In this document: positions 1 through 6,838 of the stretch, piece after piece
Layout: every line of letters starts with the position of its first letter
Numbering within the stretch: position 1 is the first letter of the stretch
Virus record (IMG/VR): IMGVR_UViG_3300036045_000050
Span: 1-30,419 of that record
Strand: one strand, 5' to 3'
Length of the DNA stretch: 30,419 nucleotides
Origin: a virus
Position numbers and translations under genes: made by a program
Notes under the pieces: model-generated
Told to the model about the DNA's origin: nothing
Database searches by the model: none
Seen by the model: only the letters and a program-made list of their open reading frames with translations

Positions 1-242
1 TCCCCCGGCCGCCCCCCTCCGTCCTCACGATCGCGCCGGCGAGCACGAGCTGGGCGACCCTGCCGGGGCAAGGTCGAGTTGCACTTGAAGTGGGGCGAGG
101 TGGTCGAGGCCCGCGAGAAGTCCCAGCCACAAGGCTGCGACCGGCGGCGGCCCAATGACACTGTACTCATAATCGTATTGCTGTGACGATAAGTGCATTG
201 TCAATTTGACGGAAATCAAAACACAACTCACACATCTACAGG
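1..242. other. Left-edge segment: possible 3' end of a gene, then AT-rich intergenic region
   Basis: No complete gene is visible. Positions 3-66 show strong G/C third-position bias in rightward frame 3, and positions 67-130 show it in rightward frame 1, which then reads to a TGA at 190-192. This could be the frameshifted tail of a rightward gene entering from the left, but no family is recognisable and the bias may be chance over so short a stretch. From about 150 onward the base composition drops sharply in GC compared with the rest of the window, as expected of a control region ahead of the early operon. Confidence 0.25.
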
Positions 243-251
243 TGCTATGAT
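200..251 (+). promoter_or_regulatory. Early rightward promoter (extended -10) with upstream dyad
   Basis: An extended -10 element TGC-TATGAT lies at 243-251, five of six matches to TATAAT plus the TGN extension. No good -35 lies at the usual distance, as is typical of extended -10 promoters. A perfect short dyad GTCAA-T-TTGAC sits at 200-210, about 35 bases upstream, and could bind a regulator. Transcription would begin near 258, just ahead of the first small gene. The promoter assignment is by inspection only. Confidence 0.5.
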
Positions 252-293
252 ATGGGCGTGGACCGCTCGGAGCACACGTCACGGAGTTCAGCC

Positions 294-512
294 TTGTCAG
301 GCCGCCCCAACGCGACAGCCAGGTTCGAGTTATGGGGCGCCATGCGGAGGGGCGGCGCCGTCTCAGGCTACCGCCTGCTCGGGCGGTACGAGACGTTCCC
401 CCAGGCGGCCGCCGCCGCGCACTCGATCGGTGGCGGCCTGTACCGCGTTTGCGCCGTAGGCGGCGGCAACGTGGCTGTGATCCGCTTGGCCCGACTGGCG
501 GGTGGCGTTTGA
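294..512 (+). CDS. Small early protein, unknown function
   Basis: First gene of the rightward operon, 72 residues from TTG at 294. I chose that start because GGAG at 283-286 sits seven bases before it. The in-frame ATG at 252 abuts the -10 element and would lie outside a transcript starting near 258; ATG 342 is another option. The C-terminal half is the most protein-like part (YRLLGRYETFPQAAAAAHS, then a Gly/Val-rich segment), perhaps a small alpha/beta fold. No family was recognised. Its TGA (510-512) overlaps the TTG start of the next gene, suggesting translational coupling. Small unknown proteins at the head of an early operon are often host-takeover or regulatory factors, but nothing here shows that. 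Confidence 0.5.
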   Translation: MSGRPNATARFELWGAMRRGGAVSGYRLLGRYETFPQAAAAAHSIGGGLYRVCAVGGGNVAVIRLARLAGGV

Positions 513-793
513 GGAGGCACCACCAAGAGTACCAGACGGACGCGTACGCGAGGCTCAAGTGGCGGGCCGTCAGGCGGTACGCCCAGCAGGCCCAGCGCGG
601 CCTGCCGCTCGAATTTTTCAGCCCGGACCGTCTCGGACACGACTACCTTCACGACTGCGTTCGTTGCGGCGCGACAATTGATCACGCCGCGTGCCCGTTC
701 GAGGAAGCCTTGGAGGTGATCTATGACCACGAACAGGGCGGCTGGTTCTGCGCCGCCTGCGCGAAAGTTGGGGCGGGGCATGAGTGCAGATGA
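509..793 (+). CDS. Small zinc-ribbon-like protein
   Basis: 94 residues from TTG at 509, overlapping the previous stop. This is the most likely start, because the frame further upstream is the shadow of the preceding gene. Two CxxC knuckles are visible: C50-V-R-C53-G and C81-A-A-C84, about 28 residues apart, with further Cys and His between and after them (H59, C62, H91, C93). This spacing suits a four-Cys zinc ribbon. The N-terminal 35 residues are basic and helical. Proteins like this in phage early operons can bind nucleic acid or protein partners; no specific family was recognised. It overlaps the next gene by 14 bp. Confidence 0.6.
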   Translation: MRRHHQEYQTDAYARLKWRAVRRYAQQAQRGLPLEFFSPDRLGHDYLHDCVRCGATIDHAACPFEEALEVIYDHEQGGWFCAACAKVGAGHECR

Positions 794-1076
794 GGCCCTG
801 GAGGTGCTCATGCGCTGGGCCGAGCGGCCCGTGTCAAGACTGGCTTGGAGCGCCCAGGAGCAGGCGGACGAGCCGTCCTTGGAGGCCCTGGCTGAAGCCC
901 TGGTCGCGGGCATGGACCGGGCCGAGTTCTACCTCCTGATCGACGCGGTGGGCCTCACCGACTTCGCCGCGAAGATGTGCCTCAAGCGGGCCGTCAAAGA
1001 GGTCCGCAAGGCGTACTGGGTCGAGCAGGCGAAATCCCGTCAACAAGTGCGGAAGGTGGTGGAAAGTGAACCGTGA
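780..1076 (+). CDS. Hypothetical helical early protein
   Basis: 98 residues from ATG 780, preceded by a G-rich ribosome-binding stretch (GGGGCGGGG). An upstream in-frame ATG at 723 lies deep inside the previous gene and is less likely. The sequence appears almost entirely alpha-helical, acidic in the first half and Lys/Arg-rich at the end (LKRAVKEVRKAY). No motif was recognised. It overlaps the exonuclease start by 11 bp, so it is probably translated together with the YqaJ-RecT pair and may belong to the same recombination module, though only position supports that. Confidence 0.6.
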   Translation: MSADEALEVLMRWAERPVSRLAWSAQEQADEPSLEALAEALVAGMDRAEFYLLIDAVGLTDFAAKMCLKRAVKEVRKAYWVEQAKSRQQVRKVVESEP

Positions 1077-1911
1077 GCAATGGCTGGCCCACCGGCGCAA
1101 GGGGCTGGGCAGCAGCGACGCGGCGGCCGTCTGCAACCTGAGCGCGTGGCGGACGCCTCTACACGTCTACCTCGACAAGCTGGGCCAGCTGGCAGACTGC
1201 GACTCCGGGCCGAAGCGATGGGGCCGGCGGCTGGAGGACGTGGTGGCGCTGGCCTACCAGGAGGAGACGGGCCGGCCGGTGTACAGGCCGGCGCGGCCGA
1301 TGGAGTGGCACCCGCACATACCCTGGATGTTCGCGTCGCTCGACCGCCTGACGGAAGTCAACGGCCAGGGGCGGCTGCTGGAGATCAAGACGTCGCGGTT
1401 CGGCGACGAGTGGGGCGCGCCGGGCACGGACGACATCCCCGCGCAGTACCTCGTCCAGGTGCAGCACCAGCTGGCCGTGACGGGCGTGCGCCTGGCCGAC
1501 GTGGCCGTGCTGATCGGCGGGCAGGAGCTTCAAGTGTACGAGGTCGAGCGCGACGAGCGGCTGATCTCCAACCTCACCACCGTGCTGGCCGACTTCTGGG
1601 CGAAGGTCGAGCGGCGCGAGCCGCCGGAGCCGACCTGGCAGCACGCCGGCACGCTGGACCTGATGCACCGGCTGCACAAGGTGGAGGGCGGCCGGGAGGT
1701 GAGCCTGGGCGAGGAGTCCCTGGCCGACGTGCGCGGCTACCTGGACTACGGCGGGGAGATAAGCCGCCTGAAGCGGCTGCGCGACGAGTGCCAGGCCAGG
1801 CTCATCCACGCGATGGGCGAGGCCGAGACGGCCCGCGTGGGGGTGGCCGTGATCAGCCGCCGGGCGACACGCTCGGGGCAGAGAAGGTTCCTGTGTAAAG
1901 AGGTGATCTGA
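1066..1911 (+). CDS. YqaJ-family phage exonuclease
   Basis: 281 residues from GTG 1066. YqaJ-type (lambda-exonuclease-like) proteins resect double-stranded DNA 5'-3' to give the single strands used by RecT-type annealing proteins. The PD-(D/E)XK nuclease signature is visible: GLGSSDAA near residues 13-20, RRLE with E57, FASLD with D93, LLEIKT with E106 and K108, and QVQHQ at 131-135. The order and spacing match the family. The C-terminal 100 residues are helical and resemble the variable tail of these enzymes. The gene overlaps the upstream small gene by 11 bp, and its TGA shares a base with the recT ATG (TGATG), a classical coupled pair. Family confidence is high; the exact substrate is inferred. 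Confidence 0.9.
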   Translation: MNREQWLAHRRKGLGSSDAAAVCNLSAWRTPLHVYLDKLGQLADCDSGPKRWGRRLEDVVALAYQEETGRPVYRPARPMEWHPHIPWMFASLDRLTEVNGQGRLLEIKTSRFGDEWGAPGTDDIPAQYLVQVQHQLAVTGVRLADVAVLIGGQELQVYEVERDERLISNLTTVLADFWAKVERREPPEPTWQHAGTLDLMHRLHKVEGGREVSLGEESLADVRGYLDYGGEISRLKRLRDECQARLIHAMGEAETARVGVAVISRRATRSGQRRFLCKEVI

Positions 1912-2747
1912 TGACGACCGCGATCGAGAAGTCCGAGCGGGTCAAGGCGCTGCGATCGTTCCTCGACAACCCGTCCGTGCTGGCGGAGGTGTCCAAGGCG
2001 CTGCCGGCCGGCCTGGACGCGCGGCGCCTCGTGCGGCAGACGCTGACGCTCGTGCAGCAAAACCCCGGCCTCCTGGACTGCACGCCGATGTCCGTGCTGT
2101 CGGGCCTGATGCAGGCGGCCGAGCTTGGCCTGGAGCTGACGGGCGGCCTGGGGCACGCGTTCCTGGTGCCACGCTACGACAAGCGCGTGCGGGCGAAGGT
2201 GGCCGCCTTCCAGCCGGGCTGGAAGGGGCTTGTGAAGCTGGCGTTCCAGTCGGGCAACATCGGCACGTTCCCGGTGAGAACCGTTTACGAGCACGACGAG
2301 TTTGACATAGAGTTTGGCACGGCCAACCGCATCACGCACCGGCCGGCCAAGGGGGAGAGGGGCAAGGCGGTCGGCTACTACGCGGCCGTGCAGTACAGGG
2401 GCGGCGGCGACGACTTCGAGTACATGACTAGGGAGGAGGTGGACGCGCACCGGGCCAAGTACAGCCAGGCCGGCGAGTACAGCCCCTGGGCCACCGCCTT
2501 CGACGAGATGGCTCAGAAGACGGTCGTCCGCCGCCTGTGCCGCCGGCTGTCGCTGTGCCCCGAAGCCCAGCGCGTGGCCTCCCTGGACGAGGCCGAAGAG
2601 CACCGGCTGCGATTCGCCGGCGCCAGGACGGTCGAGGTGGCCGGGGCGATCGAGGCGCAGGCGGCGCCGTTGCTGCTGGACGGGACGCCCGGCGGCGACG
2701 CGGAGGACTACCAGCCGGCCGAGAGCGACGAGCAGGGGGGCGCGTGA
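1911..2747 (+). CDS. recT: RecT-family single-strand annealing protein
   Basis: 278 residues from ATG 1911. RecT proteins coat resected single-stranded DNA and anneal it to complementary strands, working with the nuclease encoded just upstream. Family hallmarks are clear: an N-terminal helical region with TPMSVLSGLMQAAELGLEL (about 62-80), the core GHAFLVPRYDKRV followed by KVAAFQPGWKGLVKLAFQSG (about 83-120), and the later YSPWATAFDEMAQKTVVRR (about 187-205). The C-terminal 40 residues are acidic and low in complexity, a common tail for partner contacts in single-strand DNA proteins. The start overlaps the previous stop, and its TGA overlaps the next ATG. Confidence 0.93.
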   Translation: MTTAIEKSERVKALRSFLDNPSVLAEVSKALPAGLDARRLVRQTLTLVQQNPGLLDCTPMSVLSGLMQAAELGLELTGGLGHAFLVPRYDKRVRAKVAAFQPGWKGLVKLAFQSGNIGTFPVRTVYEHDEFDIEFGTANRITHRPAKGERGKAVGYYAAVQYRGGGDDFEYMTREEVDAHRAKYSQAGEYSPWATAFDEMAQKTVVRRLCRRLSLCPEAQRVASLDEAEEHRLRFAGARTVEVAGAIEAQAAPLLLDGTPGGDAEDYQPAESDEQGGA

Positions 2748-3301
2748 TGATCGAGGTGCTGCTGGACGAGCAGGAGGTCGCCGTCGGCGCCTTCGTCGGC
2801 GCCACGCGGCAGCACATGGCCGTCGCCAAGCGGCTCAACAACAGGCTCGGGCACGTCGGCTACGGCTACGACTTGCACCTGGGGGGGGCGCTCGGCGAGC
2901 TGGCGGTGTCCAAGGCGCTGGGGCTGCACTGGCACCTTGGCGCCAGCCGCTACGGCGCGACGGACGTTGGGGAGTACCACGTCCGCACACGCTACAGCCA
3001 CGACCACGACCTGATCGTCAGGGACACCGACTCGGCCGACGGGGTGTACGTCCTCGTCACCAGCGAGTACCTGGCGACGAACCCGGCCAACGTGGCCAGG
3101 CGCAATGAGCGCGAGGCCATGAAGCAGCTGCTGCCCCTCTTCCGAATCTGGGGCTGGATCGTGGGGCAGGACGCCCGGCGTCCGGAGTGGCGCCGGAACT
3201 ACGGCGGCAAGGGGTACGCCTGGTTCGTGCCAAAGTCGGCGCTGTCGCCCGTCGAGACCTTGCTGCAAGAGAGAAAGCCAATCAAAGGGGTGACGCGATG
3301 A
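2747..3301 (+). CDS. Phage nuclease-like protein (possible PD-(D/E)XK fold)
   Basis: 184 residues from ATG 2747, overlapping the recT stop. The middle of the protein has the feel of a restriction-like nuclease fold: GALGELAVSKALGL with E51, then DVGEYHVRTR with D73 and basic residues after a beta strand, then LIVRDTD and a hydrophobic VYVLV strand. The end (WGWIVGQDARRPEW, later YAWFVP) matches proteins I associate with phage recombination and replication modules. The usual D/E-x-K is replaced by V-x-T around residues 79-81, so catalysis is uncertain. The position right behind YqaJ-RecT suggests a role in DNA processing. Its TGA overlaps the next ATG. Confidence 0.6.
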   Translation: MIEVLLDEQEVAVGAFVGATRQHMAVAKRLNNRLGHVGYGYDLHLGGALGELAVSKALGLHWHLGASRYGATDVGEYHVRTRYSHDHDLIVRDTDSADGVYVLVTSEYLATNPANVARRNEREAMKQLLPLFRIWGWIVGQDARRPEWRRNYGGKGYAWFVPKSALSPVETLLQERKPIKGVTR

Positions 3302-3537
3302 GCGAAAAGATCACGACGTCTGCCGCGCTGAGCGAAGCCTGCGCCCGCTTCGCCGGCGCTTTGCACGACGCGGTGGGTCAGGTCATGGGGGCGGACGGCC
3401 CGTGCGAGGTTAAACTGGTGGCCGCCGTCTCGCGCGACGAGGGCGGCGGGATGAAGCTGACCTTGAGCCACCAAAAGCGCGGCCTGCCTCCGCACGGGGT
3501 GACGACGGCCGCGCAGCAGAACTTCCGCTTAAACTGA
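3298..3537 (+). CDS. Small hypothetical protein
   Basis: 79 residues from ATG 3298, which overlaps the preceding stop (ATGA). The N-terminal half is helical and Ala-rich; a short strand-like segment follows (VKLVAAVSRD) and then a Gly/basic stretch. No family was recognised. It is the last gene before a 108-bp gap with two stable hairpins, so it probably ends the first translationally coupled block of the early operon. Confidence 0.6.
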   Translation: MSEKITTSAALSEACARFAGALHDAVGQVMGADGPCEVKLVAAVSRDEGGGMKLTLSHQKRGLPPHGVTTAAQQNFRLN

Positions 3538-3538
3538 G

Positions 3539-3586
3539 CGGCCAGGCCGAGTGCGCCTGGCCGTACGGCGGCTGCACGAGCCGCCG
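3539..3586 (+). terminator. Tandem stem-loops (attenuator or terminator-like)
   Basis: Two perfect hairpins lie back to back right after the TGA at 3535-3537. The first has a 9-bp stem CGGCCAGGC (3539-3547) pairing with 3555-3563 around a 7-base loop. The second has an 8-bp stem CGGCGGCT (3566-3573) pairing with 3579-3586 around a 5-base loop. Neither is followed by a T run, so they are not classical intrinsic terminators. They may protect RNA ends, reduce read-through into DUF2303, or act with Rho. No function beyond the structure is shown. Confidence 0.55.
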
Positions 3587-3645
3587 GCATCGACGCGGCG
3601 TTCACCGGAGCACGCCACATCAACAACTTCAGGGGTGCCCACACA

Positions 3646-4392
3646 ATGTTGAAGGAAGCGATCGAGTACCTGTTCGGGCTGGGCCGTGACGCATCTCGGC
3701 CCAACATCATCCGCCCCCAGCCGGAGCCGGATCACCTCTACTGGCTCCATCACGGCGACAAGCTGACGCGGGTCAAGGCTGAGCCGCCGCCCCGCAACCA
3801 CAAGCCGTCGGACATCGAAAGCCTGGTCGCCCTGACGAAGGCCCTCGACGACGAGGCGGCCGTGTCGATCTGGTACTCCCCTGTCGGCGTCGTCGCCCTC
3901 CTGGACGACAGCACGCGGCGTGACATCGCCGAGATCGAGCTTCGCGCCGGCCCCCAGTTCTCCCTGCTCAACAGCTGGGCGGGCAAGGGGCCGGCGTGGG
4001 CCGACCAGGCCACGCTGATCCGGTGGCTGCGTGTGGACCTGGCCGGCACCTTCTCGCCGAAGGTGCTGGTCGAGGCGCTCAGGCGCCTCAAGTTCCGCGT
4101 GAACCAGCAGGGCGAGTCTGTCGTCGATAGCGCCTTGCCGGACACGGTGGAGTTCAAGGTGCCCGTCTACGGCGGCAACCTCGACTGGGTCGAGGCGACG
4201 GTCGTCTGCGCCCTGGAGATCGACGCGGAGAAGCAGCGCTTCGCGCTGATGCCCGTCGGGACCAGCATCCTGGACGCCTGGGTCAGCGCGGAGGACCAGA
4301 TCGGCGACGCCATCGTCGCGTCGATGATGGCCGCCTACGGCGAGGACTGGCGGGAGCAGTTCGATATCAACGTCTACCGGGGGCGCCCGTGA
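3646..4392 (+). CDS. DUF2303 (YfdQ-like) phage protein
   Basis: 248 residues from ATG 3646, preceded by AGGGG. The sequence matches the general plan of DUF2303 proteins, found in many phage early regions: an N-terminal segment ending in HKPSDIESLVALTKAL (about 61-76), a central strand region with VGVVALLDDSTRRD, and a C-terminal SDS-like domain ending with a hydrophobic/charged strand region (VEFKVPVYGG, VVCALEIDAEK). Length is close to the family norm of about 250-280. Function is not established; the gene is usually near replication or recombination genes, as here. It starts a second coupled block after the tandem hairpins. Confidence 0.75.
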   Translation: MLKEAIEYLFGLGRDASRPNIIRPQPEPDHLYWLHHGDKLTRVKAEPPPRNHKPSDIESLVALTKALDDEAAVSIWYSPVGVVALLDDSTRRDIAEIELRAGPQFSLLNSWAGKGPAWADQATLIRWLRVDLAGTFSPKVLVEALRRLKFRVNQQGESVVDSALPDTVEFKVPVYGGNLDWVEATVVCALEIDAEKQRFALMPVGTSILDAWVSAEDQIGDAIVASMMAAYGEDWREQFDINVYRGRP

Positions 4393-4404
4393 CGGGAGGC
4401 GAGG

Positions 4405-5190
4405 TTGGCTGCCGACATCATCGAGATGCGAGCGCGGCTGCTCAGCGCGCCCCGGACGCAGGCGATGGTGCGCTACCTGCTGGCCCAGCCACGCTTCGTC
4501 AGGTGGGCCGCCCCTCACGCCCCGGAAGTGATCGCCGGCGCCCTGTCGCCCAACCTCACGGCGAGGGCGGTGATCGGGGCGCTGATGGTGGTGTGGTCGG
4601 TGGCCCGGTCGATCGCCCCGGGCGGGCTGCTGGCCGGCGCCAGCCTCCCCGACGTGGACCGCATGGCCGGCCTCCCGTGCTTCGGGGCGGCCATGCGGCA
4701 CGCCGGCTGGCTGCGCGAGGTGGAGGGCGGGCTGCTCTTGCCCAACTTCCACGAGCACAACCCGCCGCCCGCCAACGCCAGGAGGGCGGCCGCGCAGCTG
4801 GAGGAGGTCCAGGGCGGGGAGGACTTCGAGTGCTTCTGGGCGGCGTACCCCAACAAGAAGGGCAAGCTGGACGCGCTGAAGAGCTGGAAGAGGTTGCGGC
4901 CTGGCAAGCTGCTGGTCGTGAAGATCCTGAGCGCCCTGGACGCCCAGAAGCGCTCGGCGGAGTGGCTGAAGGAGCAGGGTAAATTCATACCCCACCCGGC
5001 CACATGGCTCAACCAGGGGCGGTGGGACGACGTGCCGCTCGCGCCGCCGGCCGAGAAGACGGAGGCGCGGCACCACAAGGCGCACGAGCGCGTGGCGGAG
5101 ATGAGGGCGCAGGCGCCAAGCCCGGAGGAGAGGGCCAAGGCGAAGGCCATCCTCTCCTCCGCCTTGCGCCACGTGCCCAGGGAGGGGTGA
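4405..5190 (+). CDS. Phage replication-initiator-like protein
   Basis: 261 residues from TTG 4405, chosen because GGGAGG lies at 4394-4399; an in-frame ATG at 4426 is the alternative. Residues 1-130 are helical with a hydrophobic strand pair that could be a winged-helix DNA-binding region. Residues about 140-215 hold the most recognisable part: FECFWAAYPNKKGK, then helices, then FIPHPATWLNQGRWDD. This tail occurs in many phage replication proteins of the lambda O or replisome-organiser kind. The C-terminus is charged and helical. Its position ahead of DUF1064 and behind DUF2303 fits a replication module. No helicase or loader gene was recognised in the window. The TGA overlaps the next ATG. 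Confidence 0.65.
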   Translation: MAADIIEMRARLLSAPRTQAMVRYLLAQPRFVRWAAPHAPEVIAGALSPNLTARAVIGALMVVWSVARSIAPGGLLAGASLPDVDRMAGLPCFGAAMRHAGWLREVEGGLLLPNFHEHNPPPANARRAAAQLEEVQGGEDFECFWAAYPNKKGKLDALKSWKRLRPGKLLVVKILSALDAQKRSAEWLKEQGKFIPHPATWLNQGRWDDVPLAPPAEKTEARHHKAHERVAEMRAQAPSPEERAKAKAILSSALRHVPREG

Positions 5191-5504
5191 TGGCGAGTAA
5201 GTACAGGAACGTGAAGACGGTCGTGGACGGGATCACCTTCGCCAGCAAGCGGGAGGCGGCCGCCTACCAGGCGCTCCGCCTCCTGGAGCGGGCGGGCCGG
5301 ATCTCGCACATCCGGACCCAGGTCACCTACAACCTGGTCGTCAAGAAGAAGGTCGTCACCAGGTACATCGCCGACTTCGTCTACTGGGACAAGGAGCTGA
5401 AGGTGACGGTGGTGGCCGACGCCAAGGGGTTCAAGACGCCGGTGTACAAGCTGAAGAAAAAGCTGATGAAGGTGCTGCTGGACATCGACGTCGTGGAGAT
5501 CTGA
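5190..5504 (+). CDS. DUF1064 family, nuclease-like phage protein
   Basis: 104 residues from ATG 5190, overlapping the previous TGA, with AGGGAGGGG upstream. The DUF1064 plan is clear: YRNVKTVVDGITFASKREA at the N-terminus, a helical region AYQALRLLERAGRISHI, the strand YIADFVYWD, then VVADAKGFKTPVYKLK. The acidic residues of ADF and DAKG and the early Glu of KREA match a compact restriction-like (PD-(D/E)XK) nuclease core, and family members are proposed to be endonucleases or resolvases; that activity is inference. It ends the main early operon, followed by 125 noncoding bases. Confidence 0.85.
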   Translation: MASKYRNVKTVVDGITFASKREAAAYQALRLLERAGRISHIRTQVTYNLVVKKKVVTRYIADFVYWDKELKVTVVADAKGFKTPVYKLKKKLMKVLLDIDVVEI

Positions 5505-5551
5505 ACGGGTATGAGAACCGCATGCTGCTACGTTCGAGCTTGCGGAATTCG

Positions 5552-5582
5552 ATTCAGAATTACTCCTGAATTGTGATACAAT
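5552..5582 (+). promoter_or_regulatory. Rightward promoter (extended -10) with operator-like dyad
   Basis: TGA-TACAAT at 5574-5582 is an extended -10 element with five of six matches. The -35 is weak (around 5553-5558). A dyad ATTCAG (5552-5557), 8-base spacer, CTGAAT (5566-5571) covers the -35 to -10 space, the expected place for a repressor or activator site. The surrounding 5505-5600 is AT-rich compared with the flanks. It should drive the small gene at 5630, whose start has a strong GGAGGT site. Confidence 0.55.
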
Positions 5583-5629
5583 GTCAGCGTAGTGACAGAC
5601 GCCATCCCTCTCCAACCAGGAGGTGCCTG

Positions 5630-5851
5630 ATGCTTACGCAAGACGTTGAGGCGGCGCGCGCCGCCCGGCTGTGCCGCCTGTGCGGCCAGCCGATCGAGTG
5701 GCCCGGCCCGCTCGCCGGGCTATGGATCGACGACAACGGCCCGGCCCGGCCGTTCGAGCTGGGCCAATTTAAGGGCGGCTCGGAGTTCGCCCATGTGCCG
5801 TGCCTCATCGTTCCGGGCGGCACTCGGACAGGAAGTCCTCCAGCCGCTTGA
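5630..5851 (+). CDS. Small zinc-binding-type protein
   Basis: 73 residues from ATG 5630, preceded by GGAGGT at 5619-5624. It has a CRLCG knuckle (C14, C17) followed about 40 residues later by H-V-P-C, a four-ligand set that could hold one zinc. Between them lies an IEWPGPLAG...WIDDNGPARP segment, resembling small phage proteins of unknown role that look like FmdB- or DksA-type ribbons. It has its own promoter and operator-like dyad, so it may be expressed separately from the upstream block. The last 47 bp overlap the 3' end of the leftward gene at 5805-5999, so the two mRNAs are complementary at their ends. Confidence 0.7.
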   Translation: MLTQDVEAARAARLCRLCGQPIEWPGPLAGLWIDDNGPARPFELGQFKGGSEFAHVPCLIVPGGTRTGSPPAA

Positions 5852-5999
5852 CCCTCGCTTTGTTAGTCCCAGGAACGTCCCGGTACACCACCTGCTCCTC
5901 GCCCAGATAGTCATCGCGGGCGAGGAGCAGCACTTCGTACCGCCCGCCCGCGTCCCGCCAGAACGTGTGCGGCCTGACGGCCGGCATCTCGTCGCTCAT
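5805..5999 (-). CDS. Small DUF1653-like protein
   Basis: 64 residues from ATG 5999, whose A overlaps the stop of the upstream enzyme gene (ATGA). The segment FWRDAGGRYEVLLLARDD followed by EEQVVYRDV and VKRLEDFLSE follows the DUF1653 layout: a short beta barrel of about 60 residues with a C-terminal phrase like RPLEMF. The match is by eye and imperfect. DUF1653 proteins are small, often phage- or plasmid-borne, and have no settled function. This is the last gene of the long leftward block and converges with the rightward gene at 5630-5851. Confidence 0.6.
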   Translation of the reverse strand: MSDEMPAVRPHTFWRDAGGRYEVLLLARDDYLGEEQVVYRDVPGTNKARVKRLEDFLSECRPER

Positions 6000-6838
6000 G
6001 CCTTCACCAGCTCCCCGTTGAACAGGAACTCCTCGCCCAGCTCGGCCTTTATCAGGCGCTGCTTGACGCCGGCCTCGTTCAGCATGTGGCGGCCCAGCGC
6101 CACGCTCGCGGCCCAGTCGTCGCGGGACGCGTGCAGGGGGTGGTCGTGGCCCACCACCTCCTTGACGCCCGCCTCGATGATCGCCCTGGCGCAGTCGGCG
6201 CAGGCGTACCAGGCGACGTACAGCGTGGCCCCGTGTGTCGGGTGGCCGGCGCGCGCGGCTTGGTAGATCACCTTCCGCTCGGCGTGCTCGACGTAGCTGT
6301 ACTTGAGCGGCCGCTTCCACCGCTCGTCGCTCGTCGTCACCCCTTGCGGGAAGCTGTTACAGCCCAGCCCGATGATGCCGCTATTGGCCCCCACCAGCAC
6401 CGCCCCGTTCTGGGTGCTGGTGTCGGGCGACTTCTGGGCCATGCGGTAGGCCATGCGCAGGAGATCGATGTCATCCAGCACGGTCACCCCCCTGTCGTCC
6501 AGCTCGGGCGGCAGCTGGCCACGTTTGATCCTCTCCTCGTAGGTCATGATCGCGAAGGCGTTCCACGCCACCGCCGCCATGTGGTCTTCGACCCGGTCGC
6601 CCTCCAGGTACTGGAAGGCGTGGCGGAGGAGGCTGGCCATGACCCGCATGAACGGGATGCCCCGCTCCCAGTTATGCTCGCCGTACTTCTCCGCCCCCCT
6701 GGCGTACAGCTCGGCCAGGCGCTTCAGCGCGTCTACGGGCAGCAGCTCGTAGCGCGGCTTGCCATCCTGCACGTCCCTCCTGGCGCCCGTCGCGAAGTCT
6801 TCGCGCAGGCCGGAGTCTTTTGTCACGAACTCGCTCAT
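5996..6838 (-). CDS. Fusion: DUF5664 dATP/dGTP diphosphohydrolase-like domain plus dCMP deaminase
   Basis: 280 residues from ATG 6838. Residues about 22-108 match the DUF5664 (MazG-like, all-helical) domain: GKPRYELLPVDALKRLAELY, GAEKYGEHNWERG, then SLLRHAFQYLEGDRVEDH and AAVAWNAFAIM. Databases name this domain dATP/dGTP diphosphohydrolase. Residues about 122-265 are a deoxycytidylate deaminase: NGAVLVG, the zinc and proton-shuttle motif H185-A-E187, and the second zinc motif C213-A-D-C216. The usual PC before the first Cys is AC here. Such enzymes would reshape deoxynucleotide pools for phage DNA synthesis. The gene overlaps the virion-type gene upstream by one base, so a metabolic enzyme sits at the end of the structural transcript. 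Domain calls are strong; substrate specificity is inferred. Confidence 0.85.
   Translation of the reverse strand: MSEFVTKDSGLREDFATGARRDVQDGKPRYELLPVDALKRLAELYARGAEKYGEHNWERGIPFMRVMASLLRHAFQYLEGDRVEDHMAAVAWNAFAIMTYEERIKRGQLPPELDDRGVTVLDDIDLLRMAYRMAQKSPDTSTQNGAVLVGANSGIIGLGCNSFPQGVTTSDERWKRPLKYSYVEHAERKVIYQAARAGHPTHGATLYVAWYACADCARAIIEAGVKEVVGHDHPLHASRDDWAASVALGRHMLNEAGVKQRLIKAELGEEFLFNGELVKA

Noticed and set aside
153-290. tRNA or small RNA gene in the AT-rich leader
   Set aside because: No cloverleaf or strong terminator was seen; the segment is better explained as a promoter and operator region.
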